Shown here piece by piece: positions 33,636 through 42,622 of a DNA stretch of 46,455 nucleotides (its first letter is position 1; each line of letters opens with the position of its first letter). The notes beneath the pieces are model-generated. The model was not told the origin of the DNA and made no database searches. It saw only the letters and a list, made by a program, of their open reading frames with translations. The position numbers and the translations under genes are program-made. The stretch spans positions 1-46,455 of the forward strand of contig CAKZON010000095.1 in the NCBI GenBank assembly GCA_937136425.1. The letters are read 5' to 3'. The DNA comes from an uncultured Crocinitomix sp. GTDB taxonomy: Bacteria; Bacteroidota; Bacteroidia; Flavobacteriales_D; Crocinitomicaceae.

Positions 33636-35146
33636 AAGCAAGAGTTAATTTATTAGGAGGAAAACTATTTGAATATATTCCACATTGTTTGGGGTTATTA
33701 GATAAAGGAGTAAACAATTTTGAAATTCATGCTTTTGGAGGGAGTTCAAATCAGGCCTTGGTACTGGCACAAATGCTTAGTAAACTAAGAGAAAGAAATA
33801 CGAAGTATAATTATGATGCAAAAATTTACGAAAGTAAAACTAAGTTTTCAGCCTTAAATTCATTAATGACAACAATTGAGTTAGATGATCGAAATAAGTT
33901 AATGAAAACCGAAGGAGTTGTTAAAGCAGAAAGCTTAATTCATAATGGGTTTATTGATTTTTCAACGTATCATTTACTATTTCAGAATGCATTAAGCTTC
34001 AAAGAATCAATTAAAATATCAGTTGAGTTGTACCCTAACGGAGGTAAAACCGTTGATTTATTAGAGATTAAACCACTGAAAGGAAAAGATGGTCAATATG
34101 AGCTGGAAGTATTACTCGATACTTCAAAGAGGAATGACAAAATTAGAAAATTTCAAGACAGATTATGTGAGGTATTGTACAGAGCAGGCTATTTACTACC
34201 TCAAGATTGGGAAGAAATAGGGATGAAACTGACGAATTATGACGACATAATAGTTGGCTTAGATACCTGTGTATTAAAAGATACGTTTATCACTACTGGG
34301 TTATTACCAATTTTATCTGTAATTGAAAAAAGTAAATATGTTCAAACGCCTAATTGGATGCTTTTTGTTATTCCTCAGATGGTAATTTATGAATTAGAAA
34401 AGGCTTCTAATATGAAAAGAGAAAGAGGTCATTTTGCTTATCCAGGAAGAAGGGGGTTTAGAGCTTTACAGGAAATAATGGAACTTAGAAAGAATGTTAG
34501 TCACAAAGGAGTTTCTGTAGTTAATACTGGAAATGCGGATGCTATGCTTGACGTTAATTCGTTTTTAAAAAGCATGAATGAAAATTTAATTAAGCTTGTG
34601 ACGAATGGAAGTAAAAGTAGTGGGAATTATGGTTCAAGAACTCCAAAAAGCGCTTCAGGTGACATGTTGATACGTTCACAGTTTAATACATTTGTAGACG
34701 GTATTAATTTTAAAAAGGGGACATATTTCCTTACTTCTGATAAAATAAATGCTGCCATGTATACTACCTCAGGAAATGAGGCCATTTACATTCCTAAACC
34801 TGTATTAAAGAATCAAAAAATAATTCAATCTCCGCAGTTAATTCCTAAAGTTGATAAAACAATTCCGTTAGGTACGTTATTGTACGAATTAGCGGTGGAT
34901 TATGGTAAGCTGTATATGCACTTGGGAGAGAATGAGGTGGTTAAACTTGAGTGTGACCTCAAGGGAAAATCCTTAACACCATGGATTCGGAAACAATTAC
35001 GAATGTCACATCAGGATATGTCAACAATGTTAGACGTATATACTGGAAAATTTGATTTAACAAAGGTTCGAGAGTTTTACAAAGAAATTGCGGAACAATT
35101 AGAGAAAATTGATTGGAAAACGGATGTTGACCTTGGGTATAAATAA
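33632..35146 (+). CDS. PIN-domain ribonuclease-like protein
   Basis: The 504-residue protein starts with ATGA overlapping the upstream stop codon. The N-terminal ~200 residues are unrecognised. A PIN domain spans about 203-380: VGLDTCVL (D211), FVIPQMVIYELEKAS (E254), SGDMLIRSQF (D344) and FLTSDKINAAMY (D370). These four acidic residues form the usual metal site of PIN RNases. The C-terminal ~100 residues are helical (WIRKQLRMSHQDMSTML). It is predicted to be a cytosolic endoribonuclease coupled to the TIR-TPR-S1 protein; the S1 domain could supply RNA binding. There is no antitoxin-like small gene next to it. Confidence 0.75.
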   Translation: MKARVNLLGGKLFEYIPHCLGLLDKGVNNFEIHAFGGSSNQALVLAQMLSKLRERNTKYNYDAKIYESKTKFSALNSLMTTIELDDRNKLMKTEGVVKAESLIHNGFIDFSTYHLLFQNALSFKESIKISVELYPNGGKTVDLLEIKPLKGKDGQYELEVLLDTSKRNDKIRKFQDRLCEVLYRAGYLLPQDWEEIGMKLTNYDDIIVGLDTCVLKDTFITTGLLPILSVIEKSKYVQTPNWMLFVIPQMVIYELEKASNMKRERGHFAYPGRRGFRALQEIMELRKNVSHKGVSVVNTGNADAMLDVNSFLKSMNENLIKLVTNGSKSSGNYGSRTPKSASGDMLIRSQFNTFVDGINFKKGTYFLTSDKINAAMYTTSGNEAIYIPKPVLKNQKIIQSPQLIPKVDKTIPLGTLLYELAVDYGKLYMHLGENEVVKLECDLKGKSLTPWIRKQLRMSHQDMSTMLDVYTGKFDLTKVREFYKEIAEQLEKIDWKTDVDLGYK

Positions 35147-35203
35147 TATCTAAGTTGCAACACCAAATGATTATTATCTAGTATTAACATTAACCCATTT
35201 TTT

Positions 35204-35401
35204 ATGAAAAAACGTAAGAATATAAAAGTATGTCGAGATTGCCCTAAATGTACAGAAAGTTCAGCAAAAACCTTTGTGCTAAAACCAGTTCGGACGCTAG
35301 GAAATGCTGCTACTTCTTGGAATGTAGGATTGTTTCAGCGAAAGTGTCCTCAATGTGGACATAAGCTATCTATACACAAGGATAAAAGGGATATCTATTA
35401 A
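35204..35401 (+). CDS. small zinc-ribbon protein
   Basis: The 65-residue basic protein has two CxxC knuckles (DCPKCTE and KCPQCGH) separated by about 35 residues, the layout of a zinc ribbon. The family is not recognised. It lies 57 bases after the PIN gene and before the caspase-like pair on the same strand. It may bind nucleic acid or protein; this is inference from the fold. Confidence 0.7.
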   Translation: MKKRKNIKVCRDCPKCTESSAKTFVLKPVRTLGNAATSWNVGLFQRKCPQCGHKLSIHKDKRDIY

Positions 35402-35485
35402 TTGAAGATTTTTTTAAGAGAATGGTTCTACACAAATTTAAGTAGTTGAAACATCCTTATTTCTAACGTTTTATCCTCCTGAAGT

Positions 35486-35626
35486 TTGGTTGAACTTTGT
35501 GGTGAATTAAATAATGCTTTCAAAGCCTTCTTTAAAAGAGAATTGGTGCGTTTTCGTACTGCATTTGAAGCTTATGCTGGAAGGGAAGATTTAACGCAAT
35601 ATCTACTTTTCGAAGAAACGAAATAA
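35486..35626 (+). CDS. possible small ORF or remnant before caspase-like gene
   Basis: An open frame of 46 codons with a TTG start encodes LVELCGELNNAFKAFFKREL and an amphipathic tail ending LLFEETK, 16 bases before the ATG of the caspase-like gene. The residue pattern looks like a real helical protein rather than random sequence. The non-ATG start and a stop codon just upstream leave open that it is the 3' remnant of a longer gene. Confidence 0.3.
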   Translation: MVELCGELNNAFKAFFKRELVRFRTAFEAYAGREDLTQYLLFEETK

Positions 35627-35642
35627 ATATTAAACGATAATT

Positions 35643-36629
35643 ATGAAAAAAGCACTTATTGTAGGCATAGACCATTATGATTCCTCTATCCAAAACTTAG
35701 AAGGATGTTCTGCAGCTGCAACTAAAGTTAAAAGTTTGTTAGCCACAAATTATCAAGAAGGAGTTGAAAAAGGGAAACCAAATTTTGATTGCCGTATTTT
35801 GGCTTCTGACGATTGCGATTCAAAAATAAAGATAACAAGAGCTGTTTTAAAAGGACAAATTAAAGAACTGTTTGAGGATGAAGAGGCAGATGTAGCTTTG
35901 TTGTTTTTTTCTGGTTATGGTTTTGAAAATAGCCTGGGTGGATGTTTAATGACCCAAGATACAAGTGAGAATGAAGAGGGAATCTCTTTTAATGATATAA
36001 TGATTTATGCAAACAATTCAACTGTAAAGGAGATCATTATTATTCTAGATTGCTATTATCCTGAGGTGTCGCCTAGAATAGAGAATAAAAAGGTTGCTTT
36101 TGCCTCAATCAGAAAAGGAATCAATGTATTAACGGTTTCAAATATTATTTCTAATAATGAGAAGTTTAGATCCAATGTACGTTTTCCAGAAATATTATGT
36201 CATGTTTTAGAAAGTGGAGGTGATGATGATGTCTTAGGGTTGGTTACTATGGCTGAGGTATACGCATATTCTGATCGAATATTGCGTCCTTTAGGACATG
36301 ATGTATCCTTTAAAAGCAATTCGGCAAGAATAACTGTTTTACGTATTGCAAAGCCCCAAATTCATTACGCTATTCTACAAAAAATGAGTAAATATTTTTA
36401 TAGTGCACATTTTAATTATCAGTTGGATAAGGAATGTTTGCGTTCTCAAAAATCTACTAATGAGTTTAAGATAAAATGTTATAAAAATCTGCAAAAGATG
36501 GTGCGGTGTGGGTTGGTTAAGCCAATTAACGAAGTGCATATGTATTATGCAGCATTACATAATAAGCATTGCGGTTTAACTGAAAAAGGAAAGCAATACT
36601 GGAAATTATTGAAAGAAAACAAAATCTAA
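35643..36629 (+). CDS. caspase-like protein (peptidase C14) without catalytic residues
   Basis: The 328-residue protein shares length, order and much sequence with the gene that follows (KKALIVGI-HY start, IKELFED-EADV, EGISFNDI, EIIIILDC). The catalytic histidine motif SGHG reads SGYG (Y92). The nucleophile motif DCCYSG reads DCYYPE, with Y138 replacing the cysteine. It is therefore a pseudocaspase. The last ~90 residues resemble a winged helix (LQKMVRCGLVKPINE, LTEKGKQYWKLL). By analogy with other pseudoproteases it may regulate or scaffold the active paralogue encoded 19 bases downstream. Confidence 0.85.
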   Translation: MKKALIVGIDHYDSSIQNLEGCSAAATKVKSLLATNYQEGVEKGKPNFDCRILASDDCDSKIKITRAVLKGQIKELFEDEEADVALLFFSGYGFENSLGGCLMTQDTSENEEGISFNDIMIYANNSTVKEIIIILDCYYPEVSPRIENKKVAFASIRKGINVLTVSNIISNNEKFRSNVRFPEILCHVLESGGDDDVLGLVTMAEVYAYSDRILRPLGHDVSFKSNSARITVLRIAKPQIHYAILQKMSKYFYSAHFNYQLDKECLRSQKSTNEFKIKCYKNLQKMVRCGLVKPINEVHMYYAALHNKHCGLTEKGKQYWKLLKENKI

Positions 36630-36648
36630 CACTTAAAATACAATAGAA

Positions 36649-37632
36649 ATGAAGAAAGCATTAATTGTTGGAATTAATCATTATGGTAAAGGGATTGAAG
36701 ATTTAAAAGGTTGCATTAAAGATGCAGAAGAGGTTGCAAGTTTGTTAGCCATTAACTATTGTGAGAACAATCAAAATGGGGAAGCGAATTTTACTTGTTC
36801 TGTATTGAAATCATCTGTGAAAAGTAATGAGCAGCCAATTACTCGCTCGCTTTTAAAGGCAAAAATCAAAGAATTGTTTGAAGATCCAGAAGCTGATGTT
36901 GTGTTGTTTTATTTTTCTGGTCATGGATTTCAAAATGGATTAGGAGGCTATTTAGCAACGCAAGATGTAGAGAGCTTTGACGAAGGGGTTTCTTTCAATG
37001 ACGTTATTACACTCGCAAATAATGCTACTTCTAAGGAAGTAATTATCATTTTAGATTGTTGTTATAGTGGTAATATGGGGAGTGTTCCTATTCAAAACAA
37101 TCCTATTTCAACATTACGGGAAGGAGTAAGTATTTTAACAGCAAGTACTTCTAATCAGTATAGCTGGGGATCATCAAAAGGAGGATGTTTTACAAATTTG
37201 CTATGTAACGGTTTAAGGGGAGGTAGTGCTGATCTTCTAGGGAATATAGATTTAGTTCGACTCTATCGGCATACTGAGCGTATGTTGGGAGCGTGGGATC
37301 AACGTCCTACACTTAAAGTGAATTTGAAAACTAGCGTCTTATTACGCAAGGTTGAACCGCAACTTCCGCTTAGCATATTAAAAAAAATAACCCTGCACTT
37401 TCCAACATTAAAACACAAAATTCAACTTGATCCTGAATTTGAACCGGATGAAGGAAACGGGAATACTTCCAAAGAAGATCAATTCGGTGATTTGCAAAAA
37501 ATGGCAAATATTGGTTTGGTCAAACCTGTAATTAGAGATTCAATGTATTACGCAGCAATCAATAAATATCAATGCGAGTTAACGCCCGTAGGTAAACAGT
37601 ATTGGGAGATGGTGACAGTGAAGTATAATTGA
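36649..37632 (+). CDS. caspase-like cysteine protease (peptidase C14)
   Basis: The 327-residue protein has the caspase/metacaspase hemoglobinase fold: KKALIVGINHYGKGIEDLKG, catalytic H92 in FYFSGHGFQN, catalytic C138 in IIILDCCYSGN, then TASTSNQYSWG and GCFTNLLCNGL. The C-terminal ~90 residues look like a winged helix (DLQKMANIGLVKP, LTPVGKQYW). Bacterial proteins of this class act as inducible proteases in several defence systems. It is paired with the catalytically dead paralogue at 35643, and the VWA-tubulin-calpain genes follow after 224 bases. Confidence 0.9.
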   Translation: MKKALIVGINHYGKGIEDLKGCIKDAEEVASLLAINYCENNQNGEANFTCSVLKSSVKSNEQPITRSLLKAKIKELFEDPEADVVLFYFSGHGFQNGLGGYLATQDVESFDEGVSFNDVITLANNATSKEVIIILDCCYSGNMGSVPIQNNPISTLREGVSILTASTSNQYSWGSSKGGCFTNLLCNGLRGGSADLLGNIDLVRLYRHTERMLGAWDQRPTLKVNLKTSVLLRKVEPQLPLSILKKITLHFPTLKHKIQLDPEFEPDEGNGNTSKEDQFGDLQKMANIGLVKPVIRDSMYYAAINKYQCELTPVGKQYWEMVTVKYN

Positions 37633-37856
37633 AGAATAAACTGAAAAAGCAATTCATTTAAATCAAAAACATTAAAAGGAGTATTCTTAATCCTTCATTC
37701 AAATCGTTTTTCTTTTTGGATATTGAATTATTCAGTTGGGGGGAGAAAGCATGGGGTTCGGCAAATATACTTTATGTACTTAAAGACAGATTTTAATATT
37801 GTAATTCAATAATCCAAAATTAAACGTATTCGGCAGTTTAAAAAGTAATAGTAGAC

Positions 37857-38825
37857 ATGGTAGTAATAAAAAAACATCTGTTTATAATAATATTGGTTAG
37901 CTTATCTTTAAGTGCGTTCGCACAAGAAATCAAAACAAACCATATTGTAATTATAGACAATACGGGGTCAATGCGAGGAAGACCTCAAGGGAGTGGTAAT
38001 TTGGATATTTGGAATGAAGTCAAATCTGAGATTATTGATTACATCCGAAACGTTGAACCTGGGAATACCATTACACTGTATAATTTTGATGAAGCTATCT
38101 CGAAACCTTCTGTTTTTGATATTAATGTTGCGTCAGATAAGGACAAAGCAATTAATTATGTCAATAGTTTAAGAGCCAACGGTGTCACCACTTGTTTGTA
38201 CTCAGCTTTAAATGAGGCTCTCGGAGATTTACAATCTGAATCAAGCGAGCGAAAACTCATCTATATTTTTACCGATTTTGTTGAGGCCTGTCCAGATGAA
38301 AATTATACGATTGATGAAATTAAAAATGAATTCAACACTGTGAGAAGTAGGGATATTGCCCATTTATATTATGTTTCTTTAGGTAAATCAGTTCCTGATG
38401 ATATTCGGAGATTTGCAGACGGAGATAAAGATGTTTATGCAATAACCAAAATGCCCAATCAAGAGGATATCTTCCCGCGAATTACAATCGCTGAAAAGAA
38501 TCTGCGAGTTGATTTTTCAAAAACACCTTCTGTTGTGGTGACACTGTCTGTAGAGTTTGCTGATTCATTATATAATAAAAATATCAACTTTAAATTAGAT
38601 CGTGCAAACAAATCGATTCACTTAGTTAGCGAAACGGTATTGTTAGACGCTGAAGAAATTGTCTTGGAGTTTTTAATTGATAAAACATTTTTTGATGAAA
38701 GTAGCATTAAGTCAGTTGGAGACCTTTTTATCAGTACAGAGGAGTTGGCAAACATAACTCCACGAAAGCTCCCCATCACTTTTATTCATCCTATAAAAAG
38801 GAAATCAACTATTACAATTCGTTAA
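37857..38825 (+). CDS. exported von Willebrand factor A (VWA) domain protein
   Basis: The 322-residue protein has a signal peptide (1-22, LFIIILVSLSLSAFAQ) and a VWA domain. The MIDAS-like motif is DNTGS (34-38), with T112 (GVTTCL) and IFTD (D140). The first motif is DxTGS instead of DxSxS, which still allows metal binding. The C-terminal part is beta-rich (VVVTLSVEFADSLYNKNINF). It should be periplasmic. A lipoprotein gene begins two bases after the stop, so both are co-translated. VWA domains mediate metal-dependent protein contacts; here probably with the envelope partner of the tubulin-like module. Confidence 0.85.
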   Translation: MVVIKKHLFIIILVSLSLSAFAQEIKTNHIVIIDNTGSMRGRPQGSGNLDIWNEVKSEIIDYIRNVEPGNTITLYNFDEAISKPSVFDINVASDKDKAINYVNSLRANGVTTCLYSALNEALGDLQSESSERKLIYIFTDFVEACPDENYTIDEIKNEFNTVRSRDIAHLYYVSLGKSVPDDIRRFADGDKDVYAITKMPNQEDIFPRITIAEKNLRVDFSKTPSVVVTLSVEFADSLYNKNINFKLDRANKSIHLVSETVLLDAEEIVLEFLIDKTFFDESSIKSVGDLFISTEELANITPRKLPITFIHPIKRKSTITIR

Positions 38826-38827
38826 TT

Positions 38828-39646
38828 ATGATTAAATACATTTTATACGCGCTATTGTTGCTCAGTGCCTTTGCTTGTGGAGATTCTGAAGATGGTTCAA
38901 AAAATTATTATGTTGGAGATAAAATTGAGAAAGAAATTGAAATTGATTTTGACGCCTCTCAATTAGCTTTTAACGATTGGCACGCGTTTAAACTGGACTA
39001 TAGCAATGAATTAACAGTTGATTTTTCCAAGGGTAACTTATCTGATGAAACGTATACAATCTCAGCCGAGGCATATCAGGAGGATACATTACCAATAGCA
39101 GTAACAATTCAGTCAAACACTCCCGGAACATATTTCTTTGAAATGGCTTACAAAAAATCATCAAAGGGTTCTGAGGTCGTTTTTACAGCTGATGATAAAA
39201 TTGTTTTTCCTGAACTATTTATTAAAGAAAGAATAAGCAAGTGGTGGTATGTTTTATTTATAGCTGTTATAATGATTTCGGGCATTTTACTTTGGATTTA
39301 TTTCAAAAGAAAGAAAGAAGCTTCTTTTGAAACAGGTTACATTCAGATGATTAGACCTTCTAAAGACCAAGTTGATTTAACTGGTAAAAGAGAGGTTAAT
39401 CTTGGTAAAGAGCTCAAAATAGAAGAGAAGGAATGCATTTTAACTTGTGAGTCATATTCTGAGTTTGACGAGGATGAAGAAGTTATTGTTAAACAGCCGT
39501 CTTTGCAAGTTGGTGACGGCTATCAAATTATTATAAACAATAAAGAAGAGTTTTCTAATCCAGCCTATTTGTCTCATAAAGACAAGGTTGTTGTTTATAA
39601 TGAAATGAATGCAGAAGTAGTCGAATTTCAATACAATCAATATTAA
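38828..39646 (+). CDS. lipoprotein with transmembrane segment and cytosolic domain
   Basis: The 272-residue protein has a lipobox-like LLLSAFACGDS (C17). A periplasmic domain (about 20-138), a transmembrane segment (140-159, WYVLFIAVIMISGILLWIYF) and a beta-rich cytosolic domain (165-272: VDLTGKREVNLGKELKIEEK, VGDGYQIIINNKEEF) follow. The latter recalls an FHA- or SH3-like fold but I cannot name it. If both the lipid anchor and the TM helix are real, the protein links periplasm and cytosol. It sits between the VWA and tubulin-like genes and may transmit signals between them. Confidence 0.75.
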   Translation: MIKYILYALLLLSAFACGDSEDGSKNYYVGDKIEKEIEIDFDASQLAFNDWHAFKLDYSNELTVDFSKGNLSDETYTISAEAYQEDTLPIAVTIQSNTPGTYFFEMAYKKSSKGSEVVFTADDKIVFPELFIKERISKWWYVLFIAVIMISGILLWIYFKRKKEASFETGYIQMIRPSKDQVDLTGKREVNLGKELKIEEKECILTCESYSEFDEDEEVIVKQPSLQVGDGYQIIINNKEEFSNPAYLSHKDKVVVYNEMNAEVVEFQYNQY

Positions 39647-39658
39647 AAAATCAATTAA

Positions 39659-42613
39659 ATGTTAAAAGTAAAAAACCCAACATTAGTCATAGGACTTGGA
39701 GGAACAGGTTTTCACTGTATATCTCAAATGAAATCATTGATCGAACAAGAATTGGGAGAAGTGCCTTCCAGTGTTAAATTTTTGAGTATTGATTTTGATA
39801 AAGTTGAAAATAACAAAACGCGCTATAATGAAATTTTCAAAGGTAAAGTTTCACCTTTAGTTGCCGGTGGTGATTTGTCGGATGAGTGGATTAGAATTTC
39901 TGGAAGTAGGGATGCGGATTATGAATTGGCATTAAGAAAACCTGTTGAAGGATCTGATCTTGACTATTTTGAAAGTGATACAGTAAAGAAAAACGAGTTA
40001 TTGAACACCATAGGGGCGTTTGATTTAAGCGTTGGAGCTGGACAGAAAAGAATTCTGGGTAAAATCGGAATCTCTTATTCTGAAAACTATAAAAGAGTTC
40101 ATAGAAAAATTCAAGATGTAATACGACCATTAGAAACCGTGAATATTGAAGGGAATAATGGGTGGGATACTATATCGGTACTCATTGTTAATTCATTTTC
40201 AGGAGGCGCTGGTGCAGGTATTTTTCTAGATGTATTGTTTATGCTCAATGAGATTTCAACTAATGGCAAAGGTTTAGAGGTGTTAACATTTAATTTTTTG
40301 CCAGATGTGTTTTTAAATGGAATGTCATCTAATATATTTAAGAATTTAATTGAACCTAATGCATATGCAGCAATAACAGAATTAGAATACATCTATAATC
40401 ATGTGCATGATTTTCGTCCAACGAATGCGCGAAATGTGTTGGGGTCGAGTAAAACATTACCAAAAGCTAACTTTTTAGTGAATCAAACCTCTTACAACGG
40501 TTCAAAGATGAACTTAAAGTCAATGCTTTATTCAACAGCACGTACCATGTTTAACCTAGTGTTAAGTGGTAACGGATTGGATACCCAGTGGAGTAATTTT
40601 CAGGCACATATGTCTGGGAATGTGAAAGGTAAGACTCGAATTTTCTGTTCTTTAGGTTATTCCGAAATTAACTTTAATGCAGAAAACCTTAAACAGTATA
40701 CTTATTCTCGAATTTTAGATAAGGCCTGGACAAATTATAACCAAGCTGAATCAGATGTTAACATATCGTCATCAGGCAAGTACAGCACTTTTATTCCTAA
40801 TTTAAAAGATAATTTCGTAGAAAATTTATTAACGAAGTCTTTAAATAAAAGCTTTTCGGACTGGGCAGATGAAGTTGAATTTATTATTCCAAGTCGAGCA
40901 AAGGGAGATTTTCCTCGTATTAAAACATCCGTAACAAGTAATAGAGATGATTTTGAGAATGAATTGCGCAAAGGTGTGCGAGATTATTATAGTGATGAAG
41001 CCTTGCTTCAAACCATAAAAAAAGAAAAAGAAAAGATTAGTGTTAGCTCGTTTAATAAAAATATTCTTGAAGAAAAAACAAACGTATTTCGTGAGCAGCT
41101 AATTAGCTATAAGGAGAACCTTGAAAATAACCGCAAATATTCGGCCTTGCTAGAGAATTTTGATGAGCGTTATCAAAAGCTGTTTAATGAGCTAGACAAA
41201 GTTCCAAGCAAGTATAAAAGTTTTTTAAGATCCATTAAAAATGAATTTTTCACAAAACTATTGGCGAGTAGAATAAGAAATATTAAACAAATTTTAGAGA
41301 AAGATTTTGCACGATTAATTATTCAAGAAGAGACCATGCGCCTATTTAATAATAGCATTGAAAATGGTTTGCAAATTTTAGCAGAAGAAGAGGAGAATAA
41401 TGTCGATAAATTGAATTGGATAACTACCAACCGAAAAGAATATGCTTTAACACAAAACGAAGATAATATCATCTTTTTAGAATCATATTTCCAACGACAT
41501 ATTGATGACAAAATTGATAATGATCCAGAGATTGATGGAAACTTAATAGAGTATTATTTAAGCAATGAAAGTGATTTTGAAAATGCAATTAAACATATTG
41601 ATACAATTCAATATTTGACAGAATTATGCTCAAAAGACATTTATGAATTAAAGGCTTTGCTTAGCCAAACTGAAACGAGCCAAATTGTGGCTAAAGTTGG
41701 AGAGTTAATCAATCCTTTATGGGATAGAGCGAGCGAGCACGAAATTAATTCCGGTAAAACAACTACAAGTGGCAAGTTAATTAGCTTTAGTAGAATAGAA
41801 ACTCCGGCGTTAGAAAGTGGTAGAGTAGGTGATTTTTTTGGAAAGAATGAGTTTGCAGTGAGAGAGGGTGATATTTTTCCATCAAGAAAAAAACACAGAC
41901 AAAGCTTTATTAATTTGGAACTAGGCTTGCCGGCATACTTAATTAAAAGTATGCAACGCTATAAAAACACATTTGATGATGAAATTGCATTTGATGTAAA
42001 TACTTCAGTAAATTATTTTGCCTATAATGATATTCGCGTTAAAACGCTTAATGGTGAGGAGGGAATTTTTGTTTTCAAAGATGATGAGGAACGAAATAAA
42101 CAAGGACGTGCCATGCATGTTTGGGCATTTGGATGGGCCTTAGGGATATTCTTTAAACAAAACCAACGGGTTAAAATTAAGGTGACTGAAAATTTTGAAC
42201 CGAGTTCAAATAATAGCTCAAAATTAGAGAACGGAGTTTATGATGCATTTAAAGATTTGGGACAATCAGCAGATTTGTTAAGGCTTTTTAATGAGTTAAA
42301 GGCTGACTCAATTTTGTTGTCAGATATTGAAAATCAATTGGATGTGATGAAAAGAACAAGTAGTAAAGAGTTTTTGAGACGTGTTTCTGAAACTTTTCTA
42401 CCAAGTTCGGAATCGGATAATAAACAACGTTTTAGAACAGAGAAAAAAGCATATTCACAGTTGAGCAATGAGGAGAAAAAGTTTCTTAATGTAAAAGAGG
42501 AAGAAGCACTCAAAATTGGATGTGAAGAAATTGCAAATGCCAATTCTGTTAGAATAGACTTTTTTTATGAAAATAGTGGAAATGAACGCTATTTAAGGTT
42601 GACAATAAAATAA
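39659..42613 (+). CDS. Tubulin_2-type (tubulin/FtsZ-like) GTPase
   Basis: The 984-residue protein starts LKVKNPTLVIGLGGTGFHCI (GLGGTG, 12-17), followed by a second glycine motif SFSGGAGAGIFLDV (SGGAGAG, 181-187). The latter corresponds to the GGGTGSG tubulin/FtsZ signature. The N-terminal ~300 residues are thus a GTPase domain of the Tubulin_2 family; the remainder (about 450-985) is helical, with coiled-coil-like sections, and unrecognised. Such proteins polymerise or act as GTP switches. The gene is 12 bases after the lipoprotein gene and nine before the calpain-like gene, as in operons predicted to remodel membranes. Confidence 0.8.
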   Translation: MLKVKNPTLVIGLGGTGFHCISQMKSLIEQELGEVPSSVKFLSIDFDKVENNKTRYNEIFKGKVSPLVAGGDLSDEWIRISGSRDADYELALRKPVEGSDLDYFESDTVKKNELLNTIGAFDLSVGAGQKRILGKIGISYSENYKRVHRKIQDVIRPLETVNIEGNNGWDTISVLIVNSFSGGAGAGIFLDVLFMLNEISTNGKGLEVLTFNFLPDVFLNGMSSNIFKNLIEPNAYAAITELEYIYNHVHDFRPTNARNVLGSSKTLPKANFLVNQTSYNGSKMNLKSMLYSTARTMFNLVLSGNGLDTQWSNFQAHMSGNVKGKTRIFCSLGYSEINFNAENLKQYTYSRILDKAWTNYNQAESDVNISSSGKYSTFIPNLKDNFVENLLTKSLNKSFSDWADEVEFIIPSRAKGDFPRIKTSVTSNRDDFENELRKGVRDYYSDEALLQTIKKEKEKISVSSFNKNILEEKTNVFREQLISYKENLENNRKYSALLENFDERYQKLFNELDKVPSKYKSFLRSIKNEFFTKLLASRIRNIKQILEKDFARLIIQEETMRLFNNSIENGLQILAEEEENNVDKLNWITTNRKEYALTQNEDNIIFLESYFQRHIDDKIDNDPEIDGNLIEYYLSNESDFENAIKHIDTIQYLTELCSKDIYELKALLSQTETSQIVAKVGELINPLWDRASEHEINSGKTTTSGKLISFSRIETPALESGRVGDFFGKNEFAVREGDIFPSRKKHRQSFINLELGLPAYLIKSMQRYKNTFDDEIAFDVNTSVNYFAYNDIRVKTLNGEEGIFVFKDDEERNKQGRAMHVWAFGWALGIFFKQNQRVKIKVTENFEPSSNNSSKLENGVYDAFKDLGQSADLLRLFNELKADSILLSDIENQLDVMKRTSSKEFLRRVSETFLPSSESDNKQRFRTEKKAYSQLSNEEKKFLNVKEEEALKIGCEEIANANSVRIDFFYENSGNERYLRLTIK

Positions 42614-42622
42614 TGGAGCCCA

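Noticed and set aside
33632..35401. Classical VapBC toxin-antitoxin pair.
   Set aside because: The PIN protein is 504 residues, far larger than VapC, and no antitoxin-sized DNA-binding gene precedes it. The zinc-ribbon gene follows and lacks antitoxin features.
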